Position numbers and translations under genes: made by a program. 26,477 nucleotides of DNA from DAIRUQ01 sp036803245 (lineage in GTDB: Bacteria; Chloroflexota; Anaerolineae; UBA1429), in contig DAIRUQ010000036.1 in the NCBI GenBank assembly GCA_036803245.1, positions 1 through 26,477 of the forward strand, in the 5' to 3' direction. This document shows positions 14,242 to 22,540 of the stretch, piece by piece. Each line of letters begins with the position of its first letter. The stretch's first letter is position 1. A model generated the notes under the pieces. That model did not search any database. It saw nothing but the letters and a program-made list of their open reading frames with translations, and had not been told where the DNA came from.

Positions 14242-16124
14242 GACGTCAGCGGCTCCAGGGCCAACTCCAGCCGCACCGTCTGCTCACGGGTGGTGGCGAC
14301 GGGCTCTCCTCGCAGCGGCACCACCAGCATCACGCGATCCACGCGGCACAGCCCCTCGTCGCTCTGGCATAGGTAGGCCATCACCTCGGCGTGTAGCACG
14401 CTCTCGCCCACGGGCAGGTCGAACGACAGGGTTGGGTGCCGGCCGCTTTCCCGTAGATCCAGGTCGCCCTCCACCCCTGCAGGTTCGATGCGCCAACGCA
14501 TGCGCGAGTGCGCCTCCGCGTTGAGATGAAAGCCCGCTGGCGGAACGAGCTCAACGGTCAGGCGTACCTGGCCCGGCTGGAGCGACACGACGTCGGCCTT
14601 GAGCACACGGGCTCCCGAGGGGCCGCTGCGCGTCGATGGCGCGGCCGGTGTGATCGGCAGCGTCTGCGTCGAGCCGTCAGCCAGCCCGATGATGCGGATG
14701 GCATGGTTGTTGGTGTCGGCCACGTAGAGGGTGGTGCCGTCGCAATCTAGGCCTGTCGGCTCCCAGAAGCGTGCTGACTGGCCGTCCTCCGCCCCCGGCG
14801 ACCCGTCGCCAGCATAGGTGACGACGTGGCCGTTGGCCGGGTCCAGCCGCTTGATCTTGTGGTTGTAGGTATCGGCCACGAACAGGCCGCGCCCGGCACA
14901 CCAGGCCAGGCCCTGGGGGTGCTGGAGGCGCGCGTGGGGCCAGTCGCCGTCGCGGTCGCCAAAGTCGAACAGGCCCTCGCCTACCAGGGTGCGCACCTCG
15001 CCCTCATCACCGAGCGGCACCATGCGGATGGCGCTAGACTCGGCATCGGCCACGTAAAGCGCCTCGCCATCGTAGGCCAGGGCGCTAGGCTGGGCCAGGC
15101 TTGCCAGCTTGAGCGGAGCATCCAGGACGCCCTCGCGGCCACTGCCGGCGTGAAGGCCTAGCCGCCTCTTGCCAAGGTCGATAACCCAAATCTGGTGGTT
15201 GCCGGCCATGGCCACATAGAGCTTCTCGCCGATGAGGCAGAGATCCCACGGCGAGCTGAGCCGGCCCGGAAGTGCGCCCTCGACCATCGCGCCACGAGCC
15301 TGGTGGCCGTCACCGGCCACGGTGGCCACGTGATCGGCGGCGGGATCGATCTGCCGGACGGCGTGGTTGCCGCGATCGGCCAGGTAGACCGAGCCGTCGG
15401 GCGCCAGGGCCATTCCCAGAGGCAGCCGGAACCGGGCGCTCTCGTAAGCTCCATCCACCAGGCCCGGCTCGCCATCGCCGACGACGGCCTGCACGCGGCC
15501 CGAGAGCGTGGTCACCAACAGCCGGTGGTGGCTGGTGTCGGCGATCCAGAGCCGCTCTCGGGCTGCGTCCACGAGCACGGCACCGGGATAGGCCAGGGGG
15601 CCGTGGGGCTGGTCGACCTCGGAGATGGGGATGGAAACAGCGGGCAGGAGCGATTCCTCAGACCGGTGCTGTGCGATGGTATCCACGATGGCCTGATGAT
15701 GGGCCTGGTAGACTCCCTCGCCGCTGTGGACGTTGACGATCCGGCCGGTGGGGTCGATCAGCACCGTGGTCGGCCAGGCCCGCACGGCATAGGCCTCCCA
15801 GATGCGATAGTCGGGGTCGCTCACGACCGGATGGGTGATCCCGTAACGGGCCACAACCTGGCGAAGGCTGTCTTCTTGTTTCTCATGGTCGAACTTGGCC
15901 GAGTGTGCCCCGATGATGGTCAGTTCCCGGGCAAACTCCTCCTGGAGCCGATGCAGGTCGGGCAGGATGTGGAGACAGTTGATGCAGCCATAGGTCCAGA
16001 AATCCAGCAGCACCAGTTGGCCGCGCAACTGTCGGAGGGTGATAGGCGCTGGGGCGTTGACCCAGCTTGCGCCCTCGGGAAACTCGGGCGCCCGCACGTT
16101 GCCGCGATATCCTCGTAGCGACAT
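14238..16124 (-). CDS. NHLRC2-like protein: thioredoxin domain, NHL beta-propeller and C-terminal beta domain
   Basis: A 628-residue protein. The N-terminal TlpA/thioredoxin-like domain (about 10-155) has the redox motif FWTYGCINCLHILPDL (Cys47 and Cys50). About six NHL repeats (about 170-500) recur as YLADRGNHAVRQIDP, YVADAESSAIRMVP, FVADTYNHKIKRLD and YVADTNNHAIRII and should form a beta-propeller. The last about 115 residues form a beta-rich domain (VRLTVELVPPAGFHLN ... CQSDEGLCRVDRV). This order matches human NHLRC2 and its bacterial relatives; no enzyme activity is firmly known for them. There is no signal peptide, so it is likely cytosolic. Its SD (AGGAGG) lies in the last codons of the upstream glycosyltransferase gene, four bases before the ATG, so it is the final gene of that operon. 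Confidence 0.9.
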   Translation of the reverse strand: MSLRGYRGNVRAPEFPEGASWVNAPAPITLRQLRGQLVLLDFWTYGCINCLHILPDLHRLQEEFARELTIIGAHSAKFDHEKQEDSLRQVVARYGITHPVVSDPDYRIWEAYAVRAWPTTVLIDPTGRIVNVHSGEGVYQAHHQAIVDTIAQHRSEESLLPAVSIPISEVDQPHGPLAYPGAVLVDAARERLWIADTSHHRLLVTTLSGRVQAVVGDGEPGLVDGAYESARFRLPLGMALAPDGSVYLADRGNHAVRQIDPAADHVATVAGDGHQARGAMVEGALPGRLSSPWDLCLIGEKLYVAMAGNHQIWVIDLGKRRLGLHAGSGREGVLDAPLKLASLAQPSALAYDGEALYVADAESSAIRMVPLGDEGEVRTLVGEGLFDFGDRDGDWPHARLQHPQGLAWCAGRGLFVADTYNHKIKRLDPANGHVVTYAGDGSPGAEDGQSARFWEPTGLDCDGTTLYVADTNNHAIRIIGLADGSTQTLPITPAAPSTRSGPSGARVLKADVVSLQPGQVRLTVELVPPAGFHLNAEAHSRMRWRIEPAGVEGDLDLRESGRHPTLSFDLPVGESVLHAEVMAYLCQSDEGLCRVDRVMLVVPLRGEPVATTREQTVRLELALEPLTS

Positions 16125-16128
16125 CGGC

Positions 16129-19100
16129 TCAGTCCTCCTCGCCTTGTGGGATGATACGGAACGAGGCTGGCATCTGGAGCGCGTCGCCCACCGCGCGATC
16201 GGCGGTCAAGTCACGAATCGGCAAGCGCTCTAGGGTAGCGGGATCATAGAGCCCGACCATGACCCGAACTGGCCCCGGAGCGGCGTCCTCGGGCACCGTG
16301 AGCTGGTGCCGGTCGGTGACATACTCGCCGGGCAGCCAACCGCTGGTTGGGCGGGTTCCGGAGGCGGGCTGAGCATCCAGCTGGGCCAGGATATGGCCGC
16401 CGTCATCCACGAGATGCACGAACACGGCATAGTCGGTGTCGGTGGCTGTTAGCGAATGCCAGGTCAAGGTGAGCTTGAGCGGAGACTCGGCGGAGAGCGA
16501 TTCCTGGTTCCAGTCGATGCCGACCAGCGTGCATAGGGGGCCAAAGCCGTAGGCGACCCGATGCCCAGTTTCGGGCTCGGCCATCTGCCGCGAGACGTGG
16601 GCGACCTCGGCTAGTCCCAGCTCCACGCTCGGGACCTCTGGCAACGAGGCGCCGCCTGCATCCAGCAACGAGACGCCTAGCTGATACTGGCCCCCAGCGA
16701 GGTCGACGTCCAGGGGAATTGCGTACGGCTGGCAGATGACGTCGCCACGTTGCCAGGCGCTGCCGGGATACGGCGCGCCGGACAGGGGCAGCGTCGCGGT
16801 GATCGCCGCTTGCGCCCCGGTGGTCAGGACAAGCTGGAGTTGGTAGTCGGCATCCATCTCGCGGATGCACTCCCAGCAGAGGTCCACGGCTAGCGTCTCG
16901 CCCGATCTTCCTTGGAGCGCTTCAGGGCGGTAGCCGATCAGGCGCAGGGGTCCGAGCAAAGCGTCGAGCCTCCGGGCCACGGCGACCTGGTCTGGTGATG
17001 GCGGGTGGGTGGCTGGCCTGACGGTGATGGCGCCCAGTGGCACGCCGCCCGCATGGGACCGGCCGTCGGCGGTCATGGGGACCAGGCTGTGCTGCTCCGC
17101 CAGCGCATAGAGGCCCGCAAGCACCTCGTAGGGTCCGGGCGGCAGCCCAGCGGGCAGATCGATGGTGTGGTGACTGAGCTGCTCAGACTCTGCCAGCCAC
17201 GCCGAGGTCGTCGCACGCGCCTGGTTGCGGAGCAGCTCATCGGTCTGCGCCCAGCGGCGCCCCTGCGCGTCGACCAGATGCAAATAGATCGATAGGTCGG
17301 CGTCACCGACCTCCTGGGCCGCCCAGGTCAGCGTCACGCCCACGGCCTGGCCATGTTCTACGTCGGTGCGATGAAACCCGCCGCTTCTCAGGCGGAGTCG
17401 ACCCCCAAAGTCGGCTTCCAGGTCGATTTGCGGCAACGACTCCCCGAAAGCGGGATCGGTCGGCAGGGCATAGCGCTGCAGCGTGCCGTAGGCAAAGGGG
17501 ATCTCTTCGAGGAGGATGGCCTCGATAGCCAGCAGACGAGTGAGTCGCTGGGTGCGTTGGGGGGCCACGGCATCAAAACAAAGGTACCACAGCTCGTCGC
17601 ACCCCTGAGCTAGATCCTGTAGGCGGCGGGCGATGGTCTCGTCAGAGTCGTCCAGGATCACGTGCAGCGCGTTGTTGCCCAAGCGCGCGTCGAGCGTGCT
17701 GTGATCATTGGCTACCAGCACAGAGTCGGCGCTGGTCATGGAGCGAAGGTAGGGCTCGAGCGCCTGCGGCCAGTCGTTGGCATAGACCCAAACGTACTCT
17801 TGCCCGCTCACCCGCGTGGTGTGGACGGGGTCTTCCCTCGCAAAGCGCTCGAGGATGGGCTCGCCGTTCTGCACGTCGCTGATATAGACCAGCACATAGT
17901 CGGCGCGGTGGAGATTGGCGGCGGTGGGGGGGACAACCTCTCCGTCAAAGAGCGGCGCCACGCCAGGCACGCCCCAAGCGGCCACCGTGAGATCGGCGGC
18001 GCGTGGCTGCTCCTGCAGCCAGGCGATGGCCTCCTCCAGCCCCTCGCCCCATCCCACGGGGAGGGTCTCGACGGCGCTGGGCAGGCCCCCTGCCAGCGGG
18101 TTGTAGTAGGCCAGGTAGTGCGCTGGTGCCAACGGTGCCGCCAGGGCCACCGCCTGGATCGCGATCGCTACCGCGGCGAGCGCCCCTGATTGGTACGAGA
18201 TGGCCCACCGCGCCCTGATGGCGCCAAGCGGCTTGGCGATCAGTTGCGTCAAGCTGACGCCAGCGGCCACATCGCCCGCCAGGATGGCGGGGAGTAGGTA
18301 GCGGTCGAACTTTTTCGCGCTCAGGCTGATGAGCAGGGTATAGACCAGGCCGTACCCGAGCAGCGCCGCTACCATTCGCCGCTGTTCCTTGTCGCGCCAG
18401 AGAGCGGGCCAGGGCAGCATCACCAGGGCCGCCGCTACGCCCACCAGGGAGAGAGGCGTGGCTCGCCATAGGTATGCCAGCGGATAGAACCCTAGACCAG
18501 GAGAGGCTGTCTGCTGGCCCAGAAAGTACGTGCTGGTGGCCGCATCTGGGTCGCCAGCATATCCGAGGGCCAGGCCGAACACCTCCCGGATCACCGCCAC
18601 AGGACGATGGGCGGCGGCTGGCCAGATGACCAGCAGCGCCAACCAGGCAGCGGAGCCCCACATGAAAAGATGGGTGACGGTGCGGATCGCAGGCTTGGCG
18701 CTGGCATCCACGTCGCGGTGGGGCGCGAGGCCGATCAGTAGCAAGGCGCACGGCGCCAAGAACACGGCGTAGGCCTTGGTGGCAAAAGCCAACGCTGTGG
18801 CCGTGCCCGATACGCCCAGCCAGAGGAGCTCCCGCCGACGTTGGTAGACCAGCATCGCGATAATCGCCAGCAGCATGAACTGCGCCGCCAACGCATCGAT
18901 GTGGAGGAGGCGGGAGAGTCCCAGCAAGAAGGGGTTGCCCAGCACGGCCAGAGCGGCGGCCACCGCCGTGACCCGTTCCAGGACCTGGCGCAGCAGGAGG
19001 TAGCTGAGAACTGCCATGGCTGCATGGAGCACCAGGACACCGTGCTTGGCCAGGGGCACAAGCTCACCCAGGGCGCGCATCTGGGTGTCGTCATGGACGT

Positions 19101-19401
19101 CGATGCCCGTCATCGACGCGGCGGCGGCTAGCTGGTCGCGTGACGCGTCGCCCGTGATCTGGCTGTGCCACCACAGGCCGAGGGATCCGCCCCACATGGT
19201 GGTGACGCCGGGGTGGCCCGTTATGAGGGTATCACCCCAACGGGCATCTTGGAGGGCCGTCAGGAAGCGGGCTGATCGGTGGGCCCACATGGGCTCATCC
19301 CACGAGAGAAAGCGGTCGGCCGCGAGGCCGCGGCTCAGCAGCACGGTGAGGGCCAGTGCCAGTGCGATCAGCGTGTCCAGCGCCCGGGGATGCTTGCCCA
19401 T
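16129..19401 (-). CDS. GT39-like membrane glycosyltransferase with three C-terminal beta repeats
   Basis: A 1090-residue protein. The N-terminal half (about 1-440) has some ten or more membrane helices, and the first outer loop carries SWDEPMWAHRS (Asp35-Glu36), the acidic motif of GT-C/PMT-ArnT enzymes that move sugars from polyprenyl-phosphate carriers onto acceptors outside the membrane, followed by TGHPGVTTMWGG. A soluble region (about 440-640) follows. Three related beta domains then follow: near 665-790 (VGVTLTWAAQ...DLSIYLHLVDAQG), 835-940 (LAVDLCWECIREMDADYQLQLVL) and 960-1070 (LKLTLTWHSLTATDTDYAVFVHLVDDGG). The family usually has 500-700 residues, so this one is long. The ribosome binding site is weak. 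It lies six bases after the LPG-synthase-like gene. The neighbouring GT2 could supply the lipid-linked sugar. Confidence 0.85.
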   Translation of the reverse strand: MGKHPRALDTLIALALALTVLLSRGLAADRFLSWDEPMWAHRSARFLTALQDARWGDTLITGHPGVTTMWGGSLGLWWHSQITGDASRDQLAAAASMTGIDVHDDTQMRALGELVPLAKHGVLVLHAAMAVLSYLLLRQVLERVTAVAAALAVLGNPFLLGLSRLLHIDALAAQFMLLAIIAMLVYQRRRELLWLGVSGTATALAFATKAYAVFLAPCALLLIGLAPHRDVDASAKPAIRTVTHLFMWGSAAWLALLVIWPAAAHRPVAVIREVFGLALGYAGDPDAATSTYFLGQQTASPGLGFYPLAYLWRATPLSLVGVAAALVMLPWPALWRDKEQRRMVAALLGYGLVYTLLISLSAKKFDRYLLPAILAGDVAAGVSLTQLIAKPLGAIRARWAISYQSGALAAVAIAIQAVALAAPLAPAHYLAYYNPLAGGLPSAVETLPVGWGEGLEEAIAWLQEQPRAADLTVAAWGVPGVAPLFDGEVVPPTAANLHRADYVLVYISDVQNGEPILERFAREDPVHTTRVSGQEYVWVYANDWPQALEPYLRSMTSADSVLVANDHSTLDARLGNNALHVILDDSDETIARRLQDLAQGCDELWYLCFDAVAPQRTQRLTRLLAIEAILLEEIPFAYGTLQRYALPTDPAFGESLPQIDLEADFGGRLRLRSGGFHRTDVEHGQAVGVTLTWAAQEVGDADLSIYLHLVDAQGRRWAQTDELLRNQARATTSAWLAESEQLSHHTIDLPAGLPPGPYEVLAGLYALAEQHSLVPMTADGRSHAGGVPLGAITVRPATHPPSPDQVAVARRLDALLGPLRLIGYRPEALQGRSGETLAVDLCWECIREMDADYQLQLVLTTGAQAAITATLPLSGAPYPGSAWQRGDVICQPYAIPLDVDLAGGQYQLGVSLLDAGGASLPEVPSVELGLAEVAHVSRQMAEPETGHRVAYGFGPLCTLVGIDWNQESLSAESPLKLTLTWHSLTATDTDYAVFVHLVDDGGHILAQLDAQPASGTRPTSGWLPGEYVTDRHQLTVPEDAAPGPVRVMVGLYDPATLERLPIRDLTADRAVGDALQMPASFRIIPQGEED

Positions 19402-19407
19402 GGCAGA

Positions 19408-20433
19408 TTACCCAGCGTTCCGCGGGCGCCCCCGCATACGCCGCAACCCCACGATGACATAGAGCACGCCACCGATGAGGCCAGACGCCAGGGTGGTGGC
19501 ATAGGTGAGCAGCGAAAGCGCCAGGGCCTGATCCTGCGGAACCCCAGCCTGGCCGTAGAGCAACACATAGCCGCCCTCGCGGACGCCCAGGCCGCCGATG
19601 GTGATCGGCACCAGCAGGAGCGTCGAGAGGATGGGCGTGAACACGGCAAACTCGAGAACGCCCAGGCCAATGCCGAGGGCGCGCGCCAGCAGCCATTGGC
19701 TCAAGATGAGGGTGACGTTGAACAGCACCGAGATGCCCGCCGCCTGGCGGACGGAGCGGGGTGAGTAACCGTGAAAGGACCCATAGAGCGCAACGATCTT
19801 GGGATGGCGTAGCAGGCGCCCCACCAGCGGCAGGTGATCGGCCATCCACGCGTACAGCTTGCGGCTCATAAAGAGGGCCGTTCCCACAAAGGCGCCCAGC
19901 ACGAACACCAGCAGGAGCAGAGCGACTTCCTGCGGGATCAGCCTCCAAGCTAGAGGGAGCAGCAGCAGCGCCATGGCGAACTGGACCAGGAGGCCGAGGG
20001 CTCGCTCGGCTACCACTGTCGAGATGGCCGCGCGAGGGGTGCCGCCATCCTGGCTGAGCTCATAGATGCGGATGGCGTCGCCACCAAATCCCGTGGGGAG
20101 AAAGGTGTTGAAAAAGGCTCCCACATAGTAAAGGTAAAGCAGGGTGCCATACGGCGTGTGGTCGCCCTGACCGCGCATGAGGGCCATCCATCGGCCCGCG
20201 CGCAGGACGACGCCTAGCTGCACCACCACAAAGGCGGCCGCCAGGGCTCCCATCTGTGCACCCGCCACCAGATGCCAGACGGCCCGCAGATCGGCCTGCG
20301 TGATGACCAGCACCAGCAGCCCTGCGGACACGACCACCTTGAGCACGTTGAGCCATGGCTTGGATCGGCTCTGAGCGGCGGACTCTTGGGCGGCCATGGC
20401 GCTGGCTCGATCGTCCGAGGGCGCTGGCATCAT
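19408..20433 (-). CDS. Flippase-like membrane protein of the LPG synthase TM / UPF0104 family
   Basis: A 341-residue protein with about eight membrane helices after a polar N-terminus. Family motifs are FFNTFLPTGFGGDAIRIYEL (about 108-127) and VPITIGGLGVREGGYVLLYG (about 283-302), typical of the lysylphosphatidylglycerol synthase transmembrane region (PF03706). It lacks the cytosolic aminoacyltransferase domain of MprF. Stand-alone members near glycosyltransferases, such as archaeal AglD relatives, are linked to lipid-linked glycan export or assembly. Its exact job here is inferred from context. The ATG overlaps the GT2 stop as ATGA, so translation is coupled. A second ATG lies immediately after the first. 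Confidence 0.88.
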   Translation of the reverse strand: MMPAPSDDRASAMAAQESAAQSRSKPWLNVLKVVVSAGLLVLVITQADLRAVWHLVAGAQMGALAAAFVVVQLGVVLRAGRWMALMRGQGDHTPYGTLLYLYYVGAFFNTFLPTGFGGDAIRIYELSQDGGTPRAAISTVVAERALGLLVQFAMALLLLPLAWRLIPQEVALLLLVFVLGAFVGTALFMSRKLYAWMADHLPLVGRLLRHPKIVALYGSFHGYSPRSVRQAAGISVLFNVTLILSQWLLARALGIGLGVLEFAVFTPILSTLLLVPITIGGLGVREGGYVLLYGQAGVPQDQALALSLLTYATTLASGLIGGVLYVIVGLRRMRGRPRNAG

Positions 20434-21449
20434 CGCGAGGCCCGCTCATGAGGCGCAGGCTGTGCCGTTGGAAGGCGATTTCGGACCACATAGATGGGTT
20501 TGTCCTGCGACTCGTGGTAGACGCGGACCATCAGCTCAGCCAGCAACCCCATCGAGATGAACTGGATGCCGATGATCATCAGGAGCACGGCAAGTGATAG
20601 CAGAGGGCGCGATGCTAGCGAGACATTACGGGCGAGTTTGAGGATGGTGAGATAGATGCCCAGGCCCACGCCGAGGGCGGTGCAGACAAAGCCCCAGCGC
20701 CCAAAGACTTGCATCGGCCTGGCGGCATAGCTCAGCAGAAAGCGCACGGTTAAGAGATCCAGGATGACGCGCAGCGTGCGCGAGATGCCGTACTTGGAGC
20801 GGCCATAGCGCCGAGCGTGGTGATGAACGGGCATCTCAAAGATGCGCACGCCCATCCAGCTGGCGATGGCGGGCACAAAGCGATGTAGCTCACCGTAAAG
20901 CTTGACGTTCTTGACGACCTCGTTCCGATAGGCCTTGAGGGAGCAGCCATAGTCGTGCAGATGGACGCCCGTCACGCGCGAGATGAGCCAGTTGGCGATG
21001 CGAGAGGGGAACTTGCGCAGGAGAAAGGCATCCTGGCGATCCTTGCGCCAGCCACTGACGATATCATAGTCGCCCTCGCGCAGCGTCGCCAGCATGATGG
21101 GGATGTCGCGGGGGTCGTTCTGCAGGTCCGCGTCCATGGTAAAGACCACCTCGCCCTGGGCCAGATCGAACCCGGCAGAAAAGGCCGCCGTCTGGCCAAA
21201 GTTGCGGCGAAAGCGGACCACACCGAACCGTGCATCGCGCTCGTGCATGGCCTGAAGCAGCGGGTAACTGCCATCGGTGCTGCCATCATCGATCAGCAGG
21301 ACCTCCCAACGCTCGTCCAGGCCATCGAGGGCGTCGTGGAGCGCCTCTTCCAGGCGCGGCAAGCTCTCCTCTTCGTTGTACACGGGGATGACGACGGACA
21401 AGGTCAGAGGGCAGGGTCGATCGGCCTCGCAATTCTGCGTCATGAGCAT
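20430..21449 (-). CDS. Family 2 glycosyltransferase, polyprenyl-phosphate type (DPM1/ArnC-like)
   Basis: A 339-residue enzyme starting at the ATG 21449, chosen because GAGG lies five bases upstream and the start falls just after the epimerase stop; the open frame extends further but would overlap that gene. The GT-A catalytic domain shows LSVVIPVYNEEESLPRLEEAL (17-37), LLIDDGSTDGS (51-61) and the metal-binding MDADLQNDP (Asp106, Asp108). Two C-terminal membrane helices (about 228-250 and 262-290) are typical of enzymes that load a sugar from a nucleotide donor onto undecaprenyl or dolichyl phosphate. It should act at the inner face of the membrane and feed the GT39-like enzyme of the same operon. 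Sugar identity unknown. Confidence 0.9.
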   Translation of the reverse strand: MLMTQNCEADRPCPLTLSVVIPVYNEEESLPRLEEALHDALDGLDERWEVLLIDDGSTDGSYPLLQAMHERDARFGVVRFRRNFGQTAAFSAGFDLAQGEVVFTMDADLQNDPRDIPIMLATLREGDYDIVSGWRKDRQDAFLLRKFPSRIANWLISRVTGVHLHDYGCSLKAYRNEVVKNVKLYGELHRFVPAIASWMGVRIFEMPVHHHARRYGRSKYGISRTLRVILDLLTVRFLLSYAARPMQVFGRWGFVCTALGVGLGIYLTILKLARNVSLASRPLLSLAVLLMIIGIQFISMGLLAELMVRVYHESQDKPIYVVRNRLPTAQPAPHERASR

Positions 21450-21456
21450 CAAGACC

Positions 21457-22428
21457 TCAGGGCTCTGTGGTTCTCTCGGCATCGATGGTCGCGCGGATCC
21501 AGGCTGCCTGCTGGGCCAGGCCCTCTTGTATGGATACGCTGGGCCGAAAGCCAAGCTCCTCTTGGGCCAGCGACGTATCAGCCCAGGTATGCCTCACATC
21601 TCCGTGCTGCGTCTCGATATGGTTCACACGGACGGGCAAGCCCGTCACCTGGCGCAGCACATCGAGGCACTGGTTCACCGTGACGCGGGAACCCCCACCT
21701 ATGTTATAGTAACTGCCAGGTCGGCCATGCTGCGCCGCGCGCACGTTGGCCTCGACGGCATCGGCCACAAAGGTAAAGTCACGGGTCTGCTCTCCGTCGC
21801 CATAGACAGTGATCGCCTGGTCGCGGTAGATGGCACGGAGGAACTTGGTAAAGGCCATGTCGGGGCGCTGGCGCGGGCCGTATACGGTAAAGTAGCGCAG
21901 CGACGTCGTAGGCACGCTCAAGTTCGCCGCATAGAGCCGCGCCAGATGCTCTCCCGCCAGCTTGGTGACGCCATAGGGCGAGACGGGCTGCAGGCGATCG
22001 GCTTCGCGCAGCGGCAGCGTGTCGGTGTTGCCATAGACGGACGAGGAGGAGGCATAGACGAACTTTTTTAGGGTCGGGGAGCCAACGGCCGCCTCGAGCA
22101 GGCGCTGGGTGTTCAGCACGTTCAGCTCGGTATAGATGGCAAAGCTCTGCCCCCAGCTAGCCCGCACCCCCGCCTGGGCGGCCTGATGAAAGACAACCTG
22201 GACACCGTCGAGGAGGCCACGCAGATCCATGCGTCCCAGATCATCCTCGACGAACTCGAACATGGGGTGAGCCAGGATCCCCGCCACGTTGGCCTCTTTG
22301 AGGCCGCGGGCGTAATAGTCGGTGAAGCAGTCGACCCCGATCACCTGGTGTCCGTCGTCCAGCAGGCGCTCGCAGAGATGCGAGCCGATGAAGCCTGCCG
22401 CCCCCGTCACCAGACACCTCAATGCCAT
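21457..22428 (-). CDS. NAD-dependent sugar-nucleotide epimerase/dehydratase
   Basis: A 323-residue short-chain dehydrogenase of the extended type. The NAD-binding TGAAGFIGSHLCERLL (8-23) is followed by VDCFTDYY, FHQAAQAGVR, the catalytic serine region YASSSSVYG (125-133) and Tyr152-xxx-Lys156 (YGVTK). RYFTVYGPRQRPDMA and VYGDGEQTRDFTFVADAV are typical of UDP-glucose 4-epimerase and UDP-glucuronate epimerase relatives. It most likely converts a UDP-sugar for the glycosyltransferases downstream. Whether glucose, glucuronate or another sugar cannot be told from sequence alone. GAGGT precedes the ATG, and a promoter lies at 22479-22507. It is the first gene of the glycan operon; its stop lies seven bases before the GT2 start. 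Confidence 0.92.
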   Translation of the reverse strand: MALRCLVTGAAGFIGSHLCERLLDDGHQVIGVDCFTDYYARGLKEANVAGILAHPMFEFVEDDLGRMDLRGLLDGVQVVFHQAAQAGVRASWGQSFAIYTELNVLNTQRLLEAAVGSPTLKKFVYASSSSVYGNTDTLPLREADRLQPVSPYGVTKLAGEHLARLYAANLSVPTTSLRYFTVYGPRQRPDMAFTKFLRAIYRDQAITVYGDGEQTRDFTFVADAVEANVRAAQHGRPGSYYNIGGGSRVTVNQCLDVLRQVTGLPVRVNHIETQHGDVRHTWADTSLAQEELGFRPSVSIQEGLAQQAAWIRATIDAERTTEP

Positions 22429-22478
22429 GACTCGACCTCGATTCGTCCTTCCACAAGATGCCTAGAGCGCCAACGGGC

Positions 22479-22507
22479 ATTGTACAACGGCCGCGCACTC
22501 GCACCAA
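22479..22507 (-). promoter_or_regulatory. Sigma-70 promoter of the glycan operon
   Basis: On the minus strand TTGGTG (22507-22502), a 17-base spacer and TACAAT (22484-22479). It lies in the 112-base gap between the aminotransferase gene and the epimerase gene, with an expected start near 22472. No terminator is evident in the same gap, so read-through from the upstream genes is possible. Confidence 0.65.
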
Positions 22508-22540
22508 GAATGGCCGCCCACGGTCAACGCCATCGGACTG

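Noticed and set aside
21450..21554. Longer N-terminus for the GT2 enzyme
   Set aside because: It would overlap the epimerase gene and adds 35 residues not typical of the family; the ATG at 21449 has a correctly spaced GAGG.
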